Part shown: piece after piece, positions 1 through 10,518 of the stretch
How the letters are laid out: each line of letters begins with the position of its first letter
Numbering within the stretch: the first letter of the stretch is position 1
Assembly: GCA_033032865.1 (NCBI GenBank)
Contig: JAWHQI010000185.1
Coordinates: 620,001-684,000 of the forward strand
Length of the DNA stretch: 64,000 nucleotides
Direction of reading: 5' to 3'
From: Dactylorhiza incarnata
Taxonomy: Eukaryota > Streptophyta > Magnoliopsida > Asparagales > Orchidaceae
The notes under the pieces: model-generated
What the model was told of the DNA's origin: nothing
What the model saw: only the letters and a program-made list of their open reading frames with translations
The model's database searches: none
Position numbers and translations under genes: made by a program

Positions 1-132
1 TAATTTATATGATGAGGTCTTGGATGTGCAATAATGCTATGTTACGATATGCTGTGCAATGTAATGATGCAACTCACCCACCCGACTCTGTATGCACAGA
101 CCTTTGGTTAGTTCCCTCTATTTGAGTGTGTC

Positions 133-465
133 AACTCAGGTACCCGGTTGAGGCAAACAGGGCAGTGGATCGGGCTTGTCCACTTATAGGCTTATGACAC
201 ACATCTCCATGCCTAGACCTTATGTACGCCCCTAAGAACCCACAGGGTATCCACATACTATCTAGTAAGCACCACCTCTATCCCACTTTTCGAGTCTCCG
301 CTCAGGTACACCCCATTGAGGCAAATAGGGGCAGTGTATCGGGTCCTCTACTCCGAGGCCAGTATGACACCTCCCAGCCTAGACCTTACGTATGCCCCTA
401 AGAACACACAGGGTATCCACGTACTACTTAATACAAGAATTGCCTCTAAGTGAAACACCAAACCC
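133..465. repeat. Two-copy tandem repeat, about 167 bp
   Basis: The block beginning CTCAGGTAC at about 135 recurs at about 301. Both copies contain the word CCTAGACCTTA, then CCCCTAAGAAC and ACAGGGTATCCAC in the same order. The copies differ by scattered substitutions and small indels. Confidence 0.75.
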
Positions 466-502
466 TCAGCTCGGAAGACTTGAATAGCCCTTCCATATAT
501 AA

Positions 503-760
503 CACCGAGCCTACCGCTCGCAGGACTAACCCATCTTTCTAATATAATGAGTCAATTGCTCACAGTACTTAACCCGTCCTTCTAATATACCGAGCCCACC
601 GCTCGGAGGACTTAATCCATTCCTTCTAATATACAGAGCTTACCGCTCGAAGGACTTAACTCGTCCTTCTATTATACCGAGCCTACCGCTCGCTGGACTT
701 AACTCATTCTCTAATAAACCGAGTCTACCGCTGGCAGGAATTAACCCGTCCTTACTTGAA
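503..760. repeat. Minisatellite, about 42-bp unit, six copies, with hairpin core
   Basis: Six head-to-tail units share the pattern CCGAGCCTACCGCTCG, then AGGACTTAAC, then CCTTCTAATATA. The core has inverted arms CGAGC and GCTCG around CTACC, so each unit can form a small hairpin. The units are diverged, especially the second and sixth. Confidence 0.85.
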
Positions 761-1477
761 CAATACTAATCCGTACCAAATTTGGGACGGGGATTATCTT
801 ATCAAGTTCTCCTATTTAAACTACTCTTGTCTACTGTTTAGTTATACTTAGAAGTTAGGGTGAATCCTGGACTTTCAGAGGGTTACCCGGTGAAGGGCTC
901 ACAACGGTACTAGGGAATGTGATGGTGGCTGAAGCCCAAATTCCCCTTTCCAGGATATTTACGCTTATTGGTGACTACCCTTTCTTATATGCCCACTTGC
1001 TCTCTAATTGCTCTAAAGTCCTAAGGTGGATTACCAATTATCTCGGGCAGGCAAGTGTCGGTGTTCAATTGAACACTGAACCCTATCATCTTAGTGACCG
1101 ATTATTTTGTATGTCATCATTCAATACCTACTTAAGGTACCAATTCATACATCAATCACACTTATATGTGTTGACGGGTCATTCCTCACATCTACTATCA
1201 TATCAGTGTCAATTCCCGAATTGATGGTTTTACTAAATGCACCTGAATCCCTTTCCTCTAATAAATATCACTAATAGTTAATCCTTTAATCCATCTATGC
1301 CTTCATAATGATCAATGAGTTAATAGGTCTATGTGTGATGGTCTGGAGTAGTCTAAATCACATAAATCAGTTTTTACTATTCGCAGACCGGTTTGCCTTT
1401 AAGTGAAACCACATGTCCTACAAGGTTGACTATATGATTACTAACTAAGTATGAGACCATTTTAATTCTAGAGATTC

Positions 1478-2455
1478 ATATTAATGTCAAAGGTCTATGT
1501 ACAAATTTCCATGATATTCCAGCGATAATGAATCAAGAAATTTAATTCTCAAATCATGAGTCCAAATGCCACTTTGAAAAGAAAGTATGAAGTTTACTCA
1601 GAAATTTATTCTAATAAAATTTCCTTAGTTTCATAATGATATATAAAGGTCGTATACAAAATTTCATAGCAATCTGGCATTAGTAATTCAGGGAATTAAT
1701 ATACCAAGTTATAGGTCTAATTACTACTTTGTGAAGGAAGTATAAAGTATACTCAGAGATTAATTCTAATAAATTTTCCTTAGCTTCATACTGATATATA
1801 AAGACCATATACAAAATTTCATAGCAATCCAGCATCAGTAATTCAGAGGATTAATTTCTCAAGTTATAGGTCCAATTACTACTTTGTGAAGGAAGTATGA
1901 AGTATGCTCAGAGATTAATTCTAATAAAATTACCTTAGCTTCATACTGATATATAATGACCATATACAAAATTTCATAACAATCCAACATCAGTAATTCA
2001 GGGAATTAATTTCTCAAGTTATAAGTCCAAATGCTACTTTGTGAAGGAAGTATGAAGTCTACTCAGAGATTAATTATAATAAAATTTTCATAGCTTCATA
2101 CTGATATATAAAGACCATATACAAAATTTCATAACAATCAAGCATCAGTAATTCAGGAAATTAATTTCTCAAGTTATAAGTCCAATTACTACTTTGTGAA
2201 GGAAGTATGAAGATAACTCAGAGATTAATTCTAATAAAATTTCCATAGCTTCATACTGATATAAGAAGACCATATATAAAATTTCATAGAAATCCAGCAT
2301 CAGTAATTCAGGGAATTAATTTCTCAAGTTATAGGTCCAATTACTACTTTGTGAAGGAAGTATGAAGTTTACTCAGAGATTAATTCTAATAAAATTTCCA
2401 TAGCTTCACACTCATATAAGAAGAACATATATAAAATTTCATAACAATCCAGTAA
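1478..2455. repeat. Tandem array, about 155-bp unit, six to seven copies
   Basis: The phrase TTCATACTGATATATA and variants recurs at about 1632, 1785, 1940, 2095, 2250 and 2405, a spacing of 153-155 bp. Each unit also carries ACTACTTTGTGAAGGAAGTA and AGAGATTAATTCTAATAAA. The first unit (about 1478-1632) is the most diverged. The unit is AT-rich and encodes nothing. Confidence 0.9.
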
Positions 2456-2819
2456 GCTTTGTCCCTATAAATACCCACTTGGGGTCTACGTGACCAAATC
2501 TTATGGAATCAACTTTCCTAGGGAAATTAACCCAAAGGTTGATGATATTCACTATAGAGTATTGTCCTATGGTCAAAGTACATGTTTAAACTTTCATGAA
2601 AGTTGACCAAGGGAAAACCTTTAAATCCTCAAAAACATTATTACTTAAGAACCTTATTATTCACCCTTTATCACCTAGATTTTGGCAAGTGAATTTCATT
2701 CATCTACAAGAGTCCAATTGGTCTAAATCCTTAACTAGGGCATATTCATGGTCTTGTTATCATGCCACCCAAAATTTGGGTTAAGATAGGTTGATTCATC
2801 TATGTAAATCTAGTACTAC

Positions 2820-3270
2820 ATGGTAATGCTATATGCACACCAAATTTCCCTTACACATACATGTGGAATAAACCAGCATGCAAAGGTCCAAATGACCCTA
2901 AATTTCAACCATGGACTAAATTTGATCTAATTGACATGCTGCCCAAAATATGGGTCAATTTGAACAAGATTCTCAATTGTGGTTTAGTGTTATTAGCACA
3001 CCATCCTTCCCTTACACATGCATGCGGAATAAACCAACATGCAAATGTCCAAATGACCTTAAATTTTAACCATGGAGTATATTTGATCTAATTATCATAC
3101 TGCCCAAAATTTGGATCAATTTGAATTGATTTTCTCATGTAATTCTAATGCTACATGGTATTGCTATATGCACACCAAATTTCCCTTACACATGCATGTG
3201 GAATACACCAAAATGCATAGGTCCAAATGACCATAATTTTTAACCATGGGCTATATTTGATCTAATCTAC
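2820..3270. repeat. Three-copy tandem repeat, about 160-177 bp
   Basis: GCACACCA followed by CTTCCCTTACACATGCATG-like sequence recurs at about 2833, 2996 and 3172. In each copy it is followed by AAATGACC, then ACCATGG and TTTGATCTAAT. Copies differ in length through indels. No coding potential is visible. Confidence 0.8.
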
Positions 3271-4914
3271 CATCCAGAGAAAATTTGAGTGGATTTGATT
3301 TAATATAACTATAGATCTAGGTCATATATGAAAAATGAAATGTTGAATAAAACTTTAGACAAATTGTTTCAAAAAATCCTCAATATTTGGCAGGGGGTAC
3401 TTTAGGGCATGATACCGGCCTGCCTCAAATTTCACCTCATTTGGATGAGCCAAATGATGGGGGCACTCAAAATATTGTCTAGGGTCCAAAAATGACACCC
3501 TGCACTAAAATGGGTGCACAAGGAGCTAGAATGCTTCAAATGACATGAAATCAGTGGCAAATTAAAGTTAGGACCAAGGCCAATAACTTTTATGTTTGTC
3601 ACTTCGTTTGATTCTAGAACAAGGGGCTTAAAAATATTTAAGAAGAGGACTGAAATAATAAGGCAGAAAATGATATATAATATAATATTTTAAAAAAAAC
3701 ACTATTCATCTTCTTCCTCATATCCATGGCCGAAAACCAAAATTTCTGTAGCAATTTCAGCCATGGATTCCGTCCACAACACCTGATCTCAGGCCAAACC
3801 ACCAATGGGGAAGCTTCACATGAGTGGGGGCTTTGGATTGGTGGTGGCCTCTCGGTCGGAGGTGGCCAGAGCTGCTCCCCCAAAACCTCCATTTTCGACC
3901 AACAAAGCTTGGAAATCAACTATGGTATCTCCCTCATTTCTCAACGAAATTCAAAAAGAAAAGAACTGAGATCTAGCACTAGGGGAGAGGAGAAGGAATC
4001 CATGCCAAATTTTGAGTTTTGAGCCTTGTTCCTCAGGTTGTCATGACCAATCATCCCAGCTCCATGCCTTGCTCGATCTCCCTATCCAGAGCACGATTTT
4101 CCTCCCTAGGTGGGGGATTCTTCTTCACTCAGAGTTCTAAAGGTGATATGAGGTCTAATTGGGGCTGAGAGGGGGTTTTTATGGAGATGACATTAAGGGG
4201 GAATTTGGCCACATGGAGGGTTTTGAAATTGGTCACCACCTGGCCTAATTTTAGCATGCATTTAGAGGGGAATTACTAAATGAGGTGAGAGAAGACCTTG
4301 GGAGTGGCTAATTTGGCCATGTGTAGCTTCATGCATGCAAAATCATTTAGTCCCATTCCCAAATTGGGGGAAATCCCAATTTTGGCCTTGCATGTTCCAA
4401 ATTTTCCAAAATTTAAGGGTATAGAAGGTAAATAGGCTAGTGGGCTTCAGTTTGGGCTCAATTTGAGGGTTTTAGCCCATGTGAATTGGGTTTAATTTCT
4501 CTTGAGCCCAATTTAGGCCTATTTGACCAAGTGTTGACTTTTGAGTTGACTTAGTCAACTGATGAGTGGGCTGGCCCCACATGATGGTCACGGGTCTATG
4601 TGCACCATCAATGATGGATTGGGCAATGGTGGGGCCCATATTGGGTTAATTGAACCTATGTAGGCTAATTTGAGTTAGTTTGACCCAAAGTTGACTTTGG
4701 TCAAAATCATGAATTTGTTGAACCCCATGGGTCAATAATGACTTAATGGCCTTCCTTAGTGGCTTCGAGAGTTTGGGTCTGATCAATTTGATCTTATGAA
4801 TCCGAATTGACCCTTAATAGGGATAGTTGACTTATGTTTAGCTAGAGTTGATTTTGGTCAAAATGACCAATTTAGGTGACCGCAATTGGACCTTAATAAC
4901 CCTAGGGACTCCCT

Positions 4915-5235
4915 ACAGTGGTTAGGGATGTCATGGTGTGGTCAACTTGTCATTTTGGGACACTTTTAGCTAACCCTAGGTTAGATTGCCATAAATGGCT
5001 ATTAGCACCCCAAGGTGGGTTTTGGTCAATTTGACCACTTGAATTGGCGCTAAGGGGCACTAGTGACCCAAGGGATTCCCTGAAGGGCTTAGGGGGCCCT
5101 AGTGAGGTCAACTTATCATTTAGAGGCCAACTAGGCAAACCCCAGATGGGTGGCCAAAAGTGGCTATTTGCAAACCAAGGTGATTTTTACCCATTCACCT
5201 TGGTTCTTAGGGTCATTTTGGTCTCTTAGAGCAAT
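4915..5235. repeat. Diverged two-copy repeat near the right end of L0
   Basis: The segment from about 4930 (GGTCAACTTGTCATTT, later AAATGGCTATTAGCA) is echoed from about 5106 (GGTCAACTTATCATTT, later AAGTGGCTATTTGCA). Spacing is close to 180 bp. The neighbouring DNA (4500-4900) is also rich in TTGACTT/GGTCAA words in both orientations. Confidence 0.55.
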
Positions 5236-5296
5236 GTCAAGACCTTGTCATGACCAAAATGCATCTTATGAGTCTAGTTGTTCTGGGGATGTTACA

Positions 5297-5838
5297 GAGG
5301 GACCTCAAGAATTTGTCATTTAGGTCATAGTGTGTGAAGGTCCTGTCATAGGTCCTCAACCCATTCACAATTCTGAAGAACATTTCATAGCTTTAAGCAA
5401 TGGAGTCCTTCTTCCCTTGCTTAAAAGCTTCATATTCCTAGTTCAGTAAGGATTTTCTATCATTCCTTACCTTAGCAGTGCGCTCCATGTACACACCAGC
5501 GTATCCCACATTTCCTTGGCAGTTTGGCAGTGAATTAGATTTTAGAATATGCAATCATCGATGACACTGACAATAATGTTCTTTGCTTTCTTGTCCATTA
5601 TGGCCAGAACTACCTCATCTTTGGTCATTTCTATTAGCTTCTTTGGGACTTATAGATTTGCATCTAGGGTTGAAATCTTCATGGGGATGAAGGGTCCTTC
5701 TTCAACTGTGATGAAGATTCTAGGTTCAGAGGCCTCCAAAAATAACCTAACCCGTTGCTTCCAGATGCCGAAGTTCTCATTTTTGCAGATAGGCAACTTC
5801 ATTTAACTGAGCTCTTTATAACTTTCACCAGAAGTCAT
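5297..5838 (-). pseudogene. Copia gag fragment (element C1, UBN2-like)
   Basis: The minus strand from the ATG at 5838 reads as the N-terminal half of a Ty1/copia gag. A motif of the form NFGIWKQRVRLFL is followed by ISTLDANL and, further on, AKEMWDTL, which is typical of the UBN2 gag family. At least seven in-frame stops interrupt it, so it is long dead. It is cut at about 5297 by L0. The PBS at 5901-5916 and an LTR remnant lie directly upstream in the same orientation, which confirms this is the 5' end of a minus-strand element. The rest of C1 is not in the window. Confidence 0.8.
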
Positions 5839-5900
5839 GGTGAATAGACTAAAGATTTTCTTGAGGAACTTATTCAGACTGTTAAGTCCTTTTTGAACAA

Positions 5901-5916
5901 CCTCCCTCTGATACCA
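5901..5916 (-). other. Primer binding site of C1 (initiator tRNA-Met)
   Basis: On the minus strand this reads TGGTATCAGAGGGAGG. Its first eleven bases are the usual complement of the 3' end of plant initiator tRNA-Met. It sits between the LTR remnant and gag, as expected. Confidence 0.8.
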
Positions 5917-5917
5917 C

Positions 5918-6387
5918 TAGAAAGTTTAATCGGTAGTCTTATCACTTAGAGGGGTGGTGAATAGGTGTTTCAAGAATTTTAGTCCTTTTTAAAATGTTGA
6001 CTATTTTACCTCAGAGAAAGAAAAACAAGCAACACAGAAAAGCACCCAGTTATTTATAGTGGTTCCCCAGATGATGGGTACACCACATTCCCTATCCACC
6101 TATCTAGCAATTTGTTAGACTAGTCCAACTCCTCCAAAAACTCAGATCAAAGATCATACTCCTCAGATTCCTTAACTCATACAACTCAGGAACCAAACAA
6201 GTTCCTTTACTCAGATCTATTAGATCCTACCTCAGGTGTATACAACAGCCCTGCCTCAGAGTAATAACTCTCATATAACTTAGATTCACCTCTAAATCCT
6301 ACCATGTCTTCACAAGACCCTACTTCAGGCTTACAACAAAGCCTTACACTCAGGCCTTCTTTACATCCCTACTCTCAGGTTGGCAAT
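5918..6387 (-). mobile_element. Truncated 5' LTR of copia element C1
   Basis: This lies directly upstream of the C1 PBS. It shares layout with the S1 LTR that follows: GAGGGG..TGAATAGGTG, then an AGAGAAA/ACACA stretch, then GGTTCCCC..ATG..GGGTA. C1 and S1 are therefore related SIRE-like families. The LTR is cut at 6387 by the insertion of S1, and the remainder must lie to the right of S1, outside the window. Confidence 0.7.
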
Positions 6388-7502
6388 TGAAAGTATCTAG
6401 TCGCAACCTAAATCACCTAGAGGGGGATGAATAGGTGGATTCTATGGCTTTACGTGGAATTAAAAAAAATCAACAAATAAGCGCACAGAGAAAAGTGCAC
6501 ACACCACAAACATAAGGATTTATATTGGTTCCCCGATGTGGGTAATCCACTTTCCCGCCTCGCCTATCTAGCACTCCAAGGCTAGATTCATCTACTTCAC
6601 CAATCTCAGATTTTTCCAAATCTTACAACTTGGAGTCTCAACTCCTACAACTCAAATCAAACTACTCCTATAGAAACTCGGAGAAAACAAATTCTCTCCT
6701 ACAACTCGAAAGCAAACTTCCTACAAAAGTATGTAAAGGGATTTTTACAAAAACACTTAAGATTGACACTCAATTTAACTTAGAAACTCTAGGGAGAGTT
6801 CCTTTCTTCAGATCTGAAATAAAAATGTCTTCTTCCTTGAAAATGACCTACAGTCGGTTGAGAGATGAGGAAGAAGAAATCAATGGACTTTGAAAAACTG
6901 ATTTGAACTTTGAGAGTCGAAAGATTCATGATGTTGATTGAGAGAATCTGATTCAGTAGATCTTGTCGACTCTAGCTTTTGAAGAAGTATCACAAAATAT
7001 TTCTGGTCGGCAATGAGAAAGTCATGCGAGAACGAGAGAGACGACTGACAGAAATTATGAGAGATTGACGTTCTGATTCACGATTAGCGATTAGGTTTTT
7101 TCGAAATAACCCTTAGTTACTTATAGAAATCTTCTCCAACGGCTATAAACACAAATTAGGGAAAACCTTCCACGTGTACTGTACATGGCGGAAGCCCTAA
7201 AGGAAAGCCGTTTGCAATTTCGAAATAGAAACCACGATGAACCAATTCGTCGGATAGAGGAAATTACGCGACGAATTTATCTTCGAAGAATTCTTCTTCG
7301 ACGAGAAGTACTTCGACGAAAACTCCTTCGACGAAAGCTTCTTCGACGAAAATACTTAGAGACTTAAAATTAGTCCGGAAGATATACATAAAAGATTTCT
7401 CGAAACACATAACTAAAGTTCTATATCAAATACAAAATCAATTCACCTTAGTTTAATGGATACTTCTTCAAATCAAGGTTATTGTGGCTACAAAACCCAA
7501 CA
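6388..7502 (-). mobile_element. 3' LTR of S1
   Basis: On the minus strand the LTR starts TGTTGGGTTTTG at 7502 and ends CTTTCA at 6388, giving 1,115 bp with TG..CA ends. A polypurine tract abuts it at 7503. At about 7255-7360 it holds a cluster of TTCGACGAA-type words, a degenerate repeat built on the palindrome TTCGTCGAA. The 5' partner LTR is outside the window, so age cannot be judged. Confidence 0.85.
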
Positions 7503-7516
7503 ATCTCCCCCTATTT
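7503..7516 (-). other. Polypurine tract of S1
   Basis: On the minus strand this is AAATAGGGGGAGAT, directly followed by the LTR start TGTTGGG. It is the expected primer for plus-strand DNA synthesis. Confidence 0.8.
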
Positions 7517-7667
7517 GAAGAAGTCAGAACCCTATCTACTAAGATGAATTGCACACAAAAAGAATAATAATCACAAGCAATAATAAATATCAAGGTGAAA
7601 GAGATAGCAATAAAACATTTAGATATAAAAGTTTTTAGGAGTTTGACACGCAATCACAACACTTTGC

Positions 7668-8312
7668 TTAAGGCATCCTAGCCTTTTCATTCCTGCTCTT
7701 CTTCAATTGCCTGTCAAAATAAGCTTTTGGCTTTGGATAATACTTTGGAGGAGGAGGAGGAGCACTGGGGTTGTTGAAGCCATACTTTCTGAAATGAATT
7801 CTTCTTTTCAACTTTGATGCCTTCAGCTTGTTGATTTCTTCTTGATCATAATAATTCTGGGGCTCTACATTTGAAATTTCAATCAGATTGAAGGTGTCCA
7901 AGATTATGTTTTTGGAAATTGGACTCTAGTTTTCACCATGGTTTCTTCTCTCTTCCACTGGATCTCTGAAAACTTTGTTAGCTCCCATTCTTTCTCTTAC
8001 AGCCTGATCAGATCTTCTTTTTATGAAAGTCTTTTGCTTCTTAGCAGGACGCTTCGAGGATTCTGCAATTTCCTCCTGATCAGACCACACAGGAGAGTAA
8101 GATGTAGGAGGAACATAAGGTTGTTCCTCAAACACTTGCTCAGGATAGGCTTGCTCTGGATAGACTTGTTCTTGAGCATAAGAACCTGAAACTCTACCTA
8201 TGAAGACATCACTAACCCAACCTGCATTTTGAGATTGATAAACATTGCATTCCTGAAATATTCTTTCTACCATTCTGTTTAATTCATCCATCTTTGCTAT
8301 CATAATATCCCC

Positions 8313-8353
<41 letters not shown>

Positions 8354-10085
8354 TTTCTGAATTCTTCATGAAGGGTTTGGAGAACTTCATCAGAGAAGCT
8401 TCTTATGGCAGTGAAAAGGATTTGATTATTGGCTTCTTGAGATCTTAACAACATCTCCTGACCTCGGTCTACTTTATCAGCTTGTTCATAAAGAGAAAAC
8501 TTATCGTGAGCAGAGAGATTCATGGCTTGAGCAGCTTTATCAAACTTATCATCAAGTTCTCTTCTTAGAATCCCCATATTATGATTTATTGCAGCAAGAA
8601 CATTATTAACATCTTTTTCAACTTCTGATATTTTGTTGTACACCTACTTGAGAGAAAATTCAATATGCTCAGCCTGGGTCCTGAGCAGAGCCTCAATTGT
8701 CTGTAACAATTCATTTGGATAGGTTGCTGCAGGAGCAGGTCTTGGAGAAGGAGCTCTAAAGCTTTCAGCAAAAGACATGAAGTTGTGAGAATCTTCTTTT
8801 CTTGGAGATACAGGAGCATGCTCAGATTGCACATCCTGGAGGGGTTCAAAAAGTACAATGGCATTTGATCTGATCTCATCATCACTTACTTCAGCTGTCC
8901 TGCTCTGCTCCCCCTCAGAGCTTTTAATCACTTCAGTGTGCACAGAATCTGTAGCTTGTGGTTCACCTGCATTAGAAGGACGTCTACCAGATGTGGGTGC
9001 ATTTCCCTGTTCAGAAGCTTCCTTGCCAAACAATTGAGTCTTGATGACTTTATCAACCAAATTTATATTTACTTCATCACTGGGGTGCTCACCACCATCA
9101 TCAACATCATTACCACTACTGTCATGATCATCTGCAGCTTGTGATTTAGAATTGGATTTTGCTGAAGAACTTGCTTTGGGAGAGGGGATATAGGAGAAGG
9201 AACATGAGAGTGTAAAGGGGAGGTAATAGCTTGAGGAGATCCTGGAGGAATACTTGGACCTTGAGTATTTAGGTCCTCCCCCTCGACTGGTGCCTTGACT
9301 GATTTCACCTTTTTCTTCTTCTTCAACCTTGGAGATGCTGCCCTTTTCTCTTCTGAATCAACTACAACAGGCCTCTTTAAACCAGGCCTCACAATCTTTC
9401 TATCCCACCTCTAAAGGATTGAAGAATCAAATTTCTTCATGGGATGCAGAGCACTCCAAGATGCCCATATTGAACAACTGGCCATCCACTTGATTCAAAT
9501 AGAGAGAGAGGATCCTTCCAAAATTTGGAGTCATCAGACTGGCTTTAATCTTTTCAAATAGAATTGTTCCCCAATCAACCTTCTTCGGACAAATGATGCC
9601 ACCTACCATTTTGAATATTTCTTTTGAAAGGTAGTCGTGAGAACCTACCTTGCAGAGAAGGAACTTGCCCAAAATATATGATAGTAACTTTCCTTCATCA
9701 TTCATGTTTTTCCTTCTTACCGATTTGGTGCCCCTTGGCAAACCGCAAAAAAGTAGAGTTCTGACAAAGTCCTCTTTGAACAAACAATCATCTTCATCTA
9801 CCACTGGTAATCGCAGAAATTTTGTTAAACGGGAGGGCTTCATTTTGATTATCTTGCCTTTGACAGAAGATTTGATAACTCTTCTAGAATGGCGAACAGA
9901 GGCATTCTTGTAGAACTCAATCACATCCTTCTCCAGAACCCAACAAGGATGCTTGAGGATAAACGACAATCCCACCTCTTCTAAGTAGAGAACGACATTT
10001 CTGAATTCAGCTGCAGCCGAATCGAAGCCTGCGCGAACGAGCTCCCCCCCCCTACATCAAGAAATCCATGGCTTCTCTGAGACAT
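7668..10085 (-). pseudogene. Env-like / extra ORF of SIRE-type element S1, broken
   Basis: This region lies after RNase H and before the polypurine tract, where SIRE/Maximus elements carry their 'env-like' extra ORF. The minus strand opens at an ATG at 10085 (MSQRSHGFLD). An N-terminal globular part of about 200 residues (9990-9427) is followed by a lysine-rich, low-complexity segment (9392-9069). A predicted coiled coil (about 8640-8390) comes next, then a C-terminal acidic/basic tail ending at 7668. The frame is broken at a C9 tract near 10050, near 9065, by a stop at 8644, by a 40-base homopolymer at 8314-8353 and by a stop at 7926. I see no clear membrane anchor, so an envelope role is not supported. 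The call rests on position and on the coiled-coil layout. Confidence 0.7.
8314..8353. repeat. Poly-C/poly-G homopolymer, 40 bases
   Basis: An uninterrupted run of 40 C on the plus strand, preceded by CCCCT. On the coding (minus) strand of the env-like ORF it would encode polyglycine. The reading frames on its two sides differ by one, so length change in this tract explains the frame break. Assembly error in a homopolymer of this length is also possible. Confidence 0.9.
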
Positions 10086-10518
10086 GGCGAACGCTTGAGG
10101 CGAGAACAGATGATGGGAGGCGAATTGTCGGAGGTATCGTGGTTTCGGCGATGGAGCAATGTATTATGATGCGTGAAACCCTTAAGCCCTTTTATATAGA
10201 ATAGAAATTTTGAGGGAAAAGAGATGCGTACCTTATTTTTATATATATGACTCTTCGGATCCAATAGGTTTAAATAGAGAAAGTAAAGTCTGACTTGACA
10301 AAATTATACATGGAAAGAGCAATTCGTCAAAGGCCATAATATCACTCGACGAAAGGTAAGTTCCTCGAATAGAAAAAGTCCACCCGATGAAATGCCGAAT
10401 TACTTGTGGAATTGACTTGTCTTTTCTTGAATAAATCTGAGTGTCTGATTCCTTTGCCTTCTCTTCAAGATTCCATGTTCAGCATACCAAGTTCTATCTT
10501 GAAGAAACTGAACTTGGC
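10086..10518. other. Spacer between RNase H and env-like ORF of S1
   Basis: No coding frame is convincing here. It contains scattered TTCGTC/GACGAA words like those in the S1 LTR (about 10320-10390) and a TATATATA run near 10243. It is probably the leader of the downstream extra ORF. Confidence 0.5.

Larger units (their letters stand above)
1..5296. mobile_element. Long LTR-like, gene-free retroelement end (element L0)
   Basis: No convincing coding region is visible; short ORFs such as the one at 3726-4022 have no recognisable domain and overlap an equally open antisense frame. The stretch is a chain of tandem repeats (listed separately) followed by AT-rich to moderate-GC DNA. It ends at 5296 in GTTACA, the same end that G1's LTR has, immediately before copia gag sequence on the minus strand. 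I therefore read it as the right-hand LTR, or a solo LTR, of a large gypsy element inserted into C1, with its left end outside the window. An AT-rich TATA-like run lies at about 3671-3688. Segments 760-1478, 2455-2820 and 3270-4900 show nothing else I can name. Orientation and lineage are uncertain because the LTR ends are palindromic (TGTAAC/GTTACA). Confidence 0.5.

Noticed and set aside
3638..4022. Overlapping ORFs on both strands (98 and 93 codons) that might be a small host gene
   Set aside because: No recognisable domain, both strands equally open, and the region lies inside LTR-like DNA. I see no codon structure favouring either.
7668..10085. True envelope gene in S1
   Set aside because: Position fits the SIRE 'env-like' ORF, but I see no signal peptide, furin-type site or convincing membrane anchor, only coiled coil and low-complexity sequence. 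I keep it as an extra ORF.
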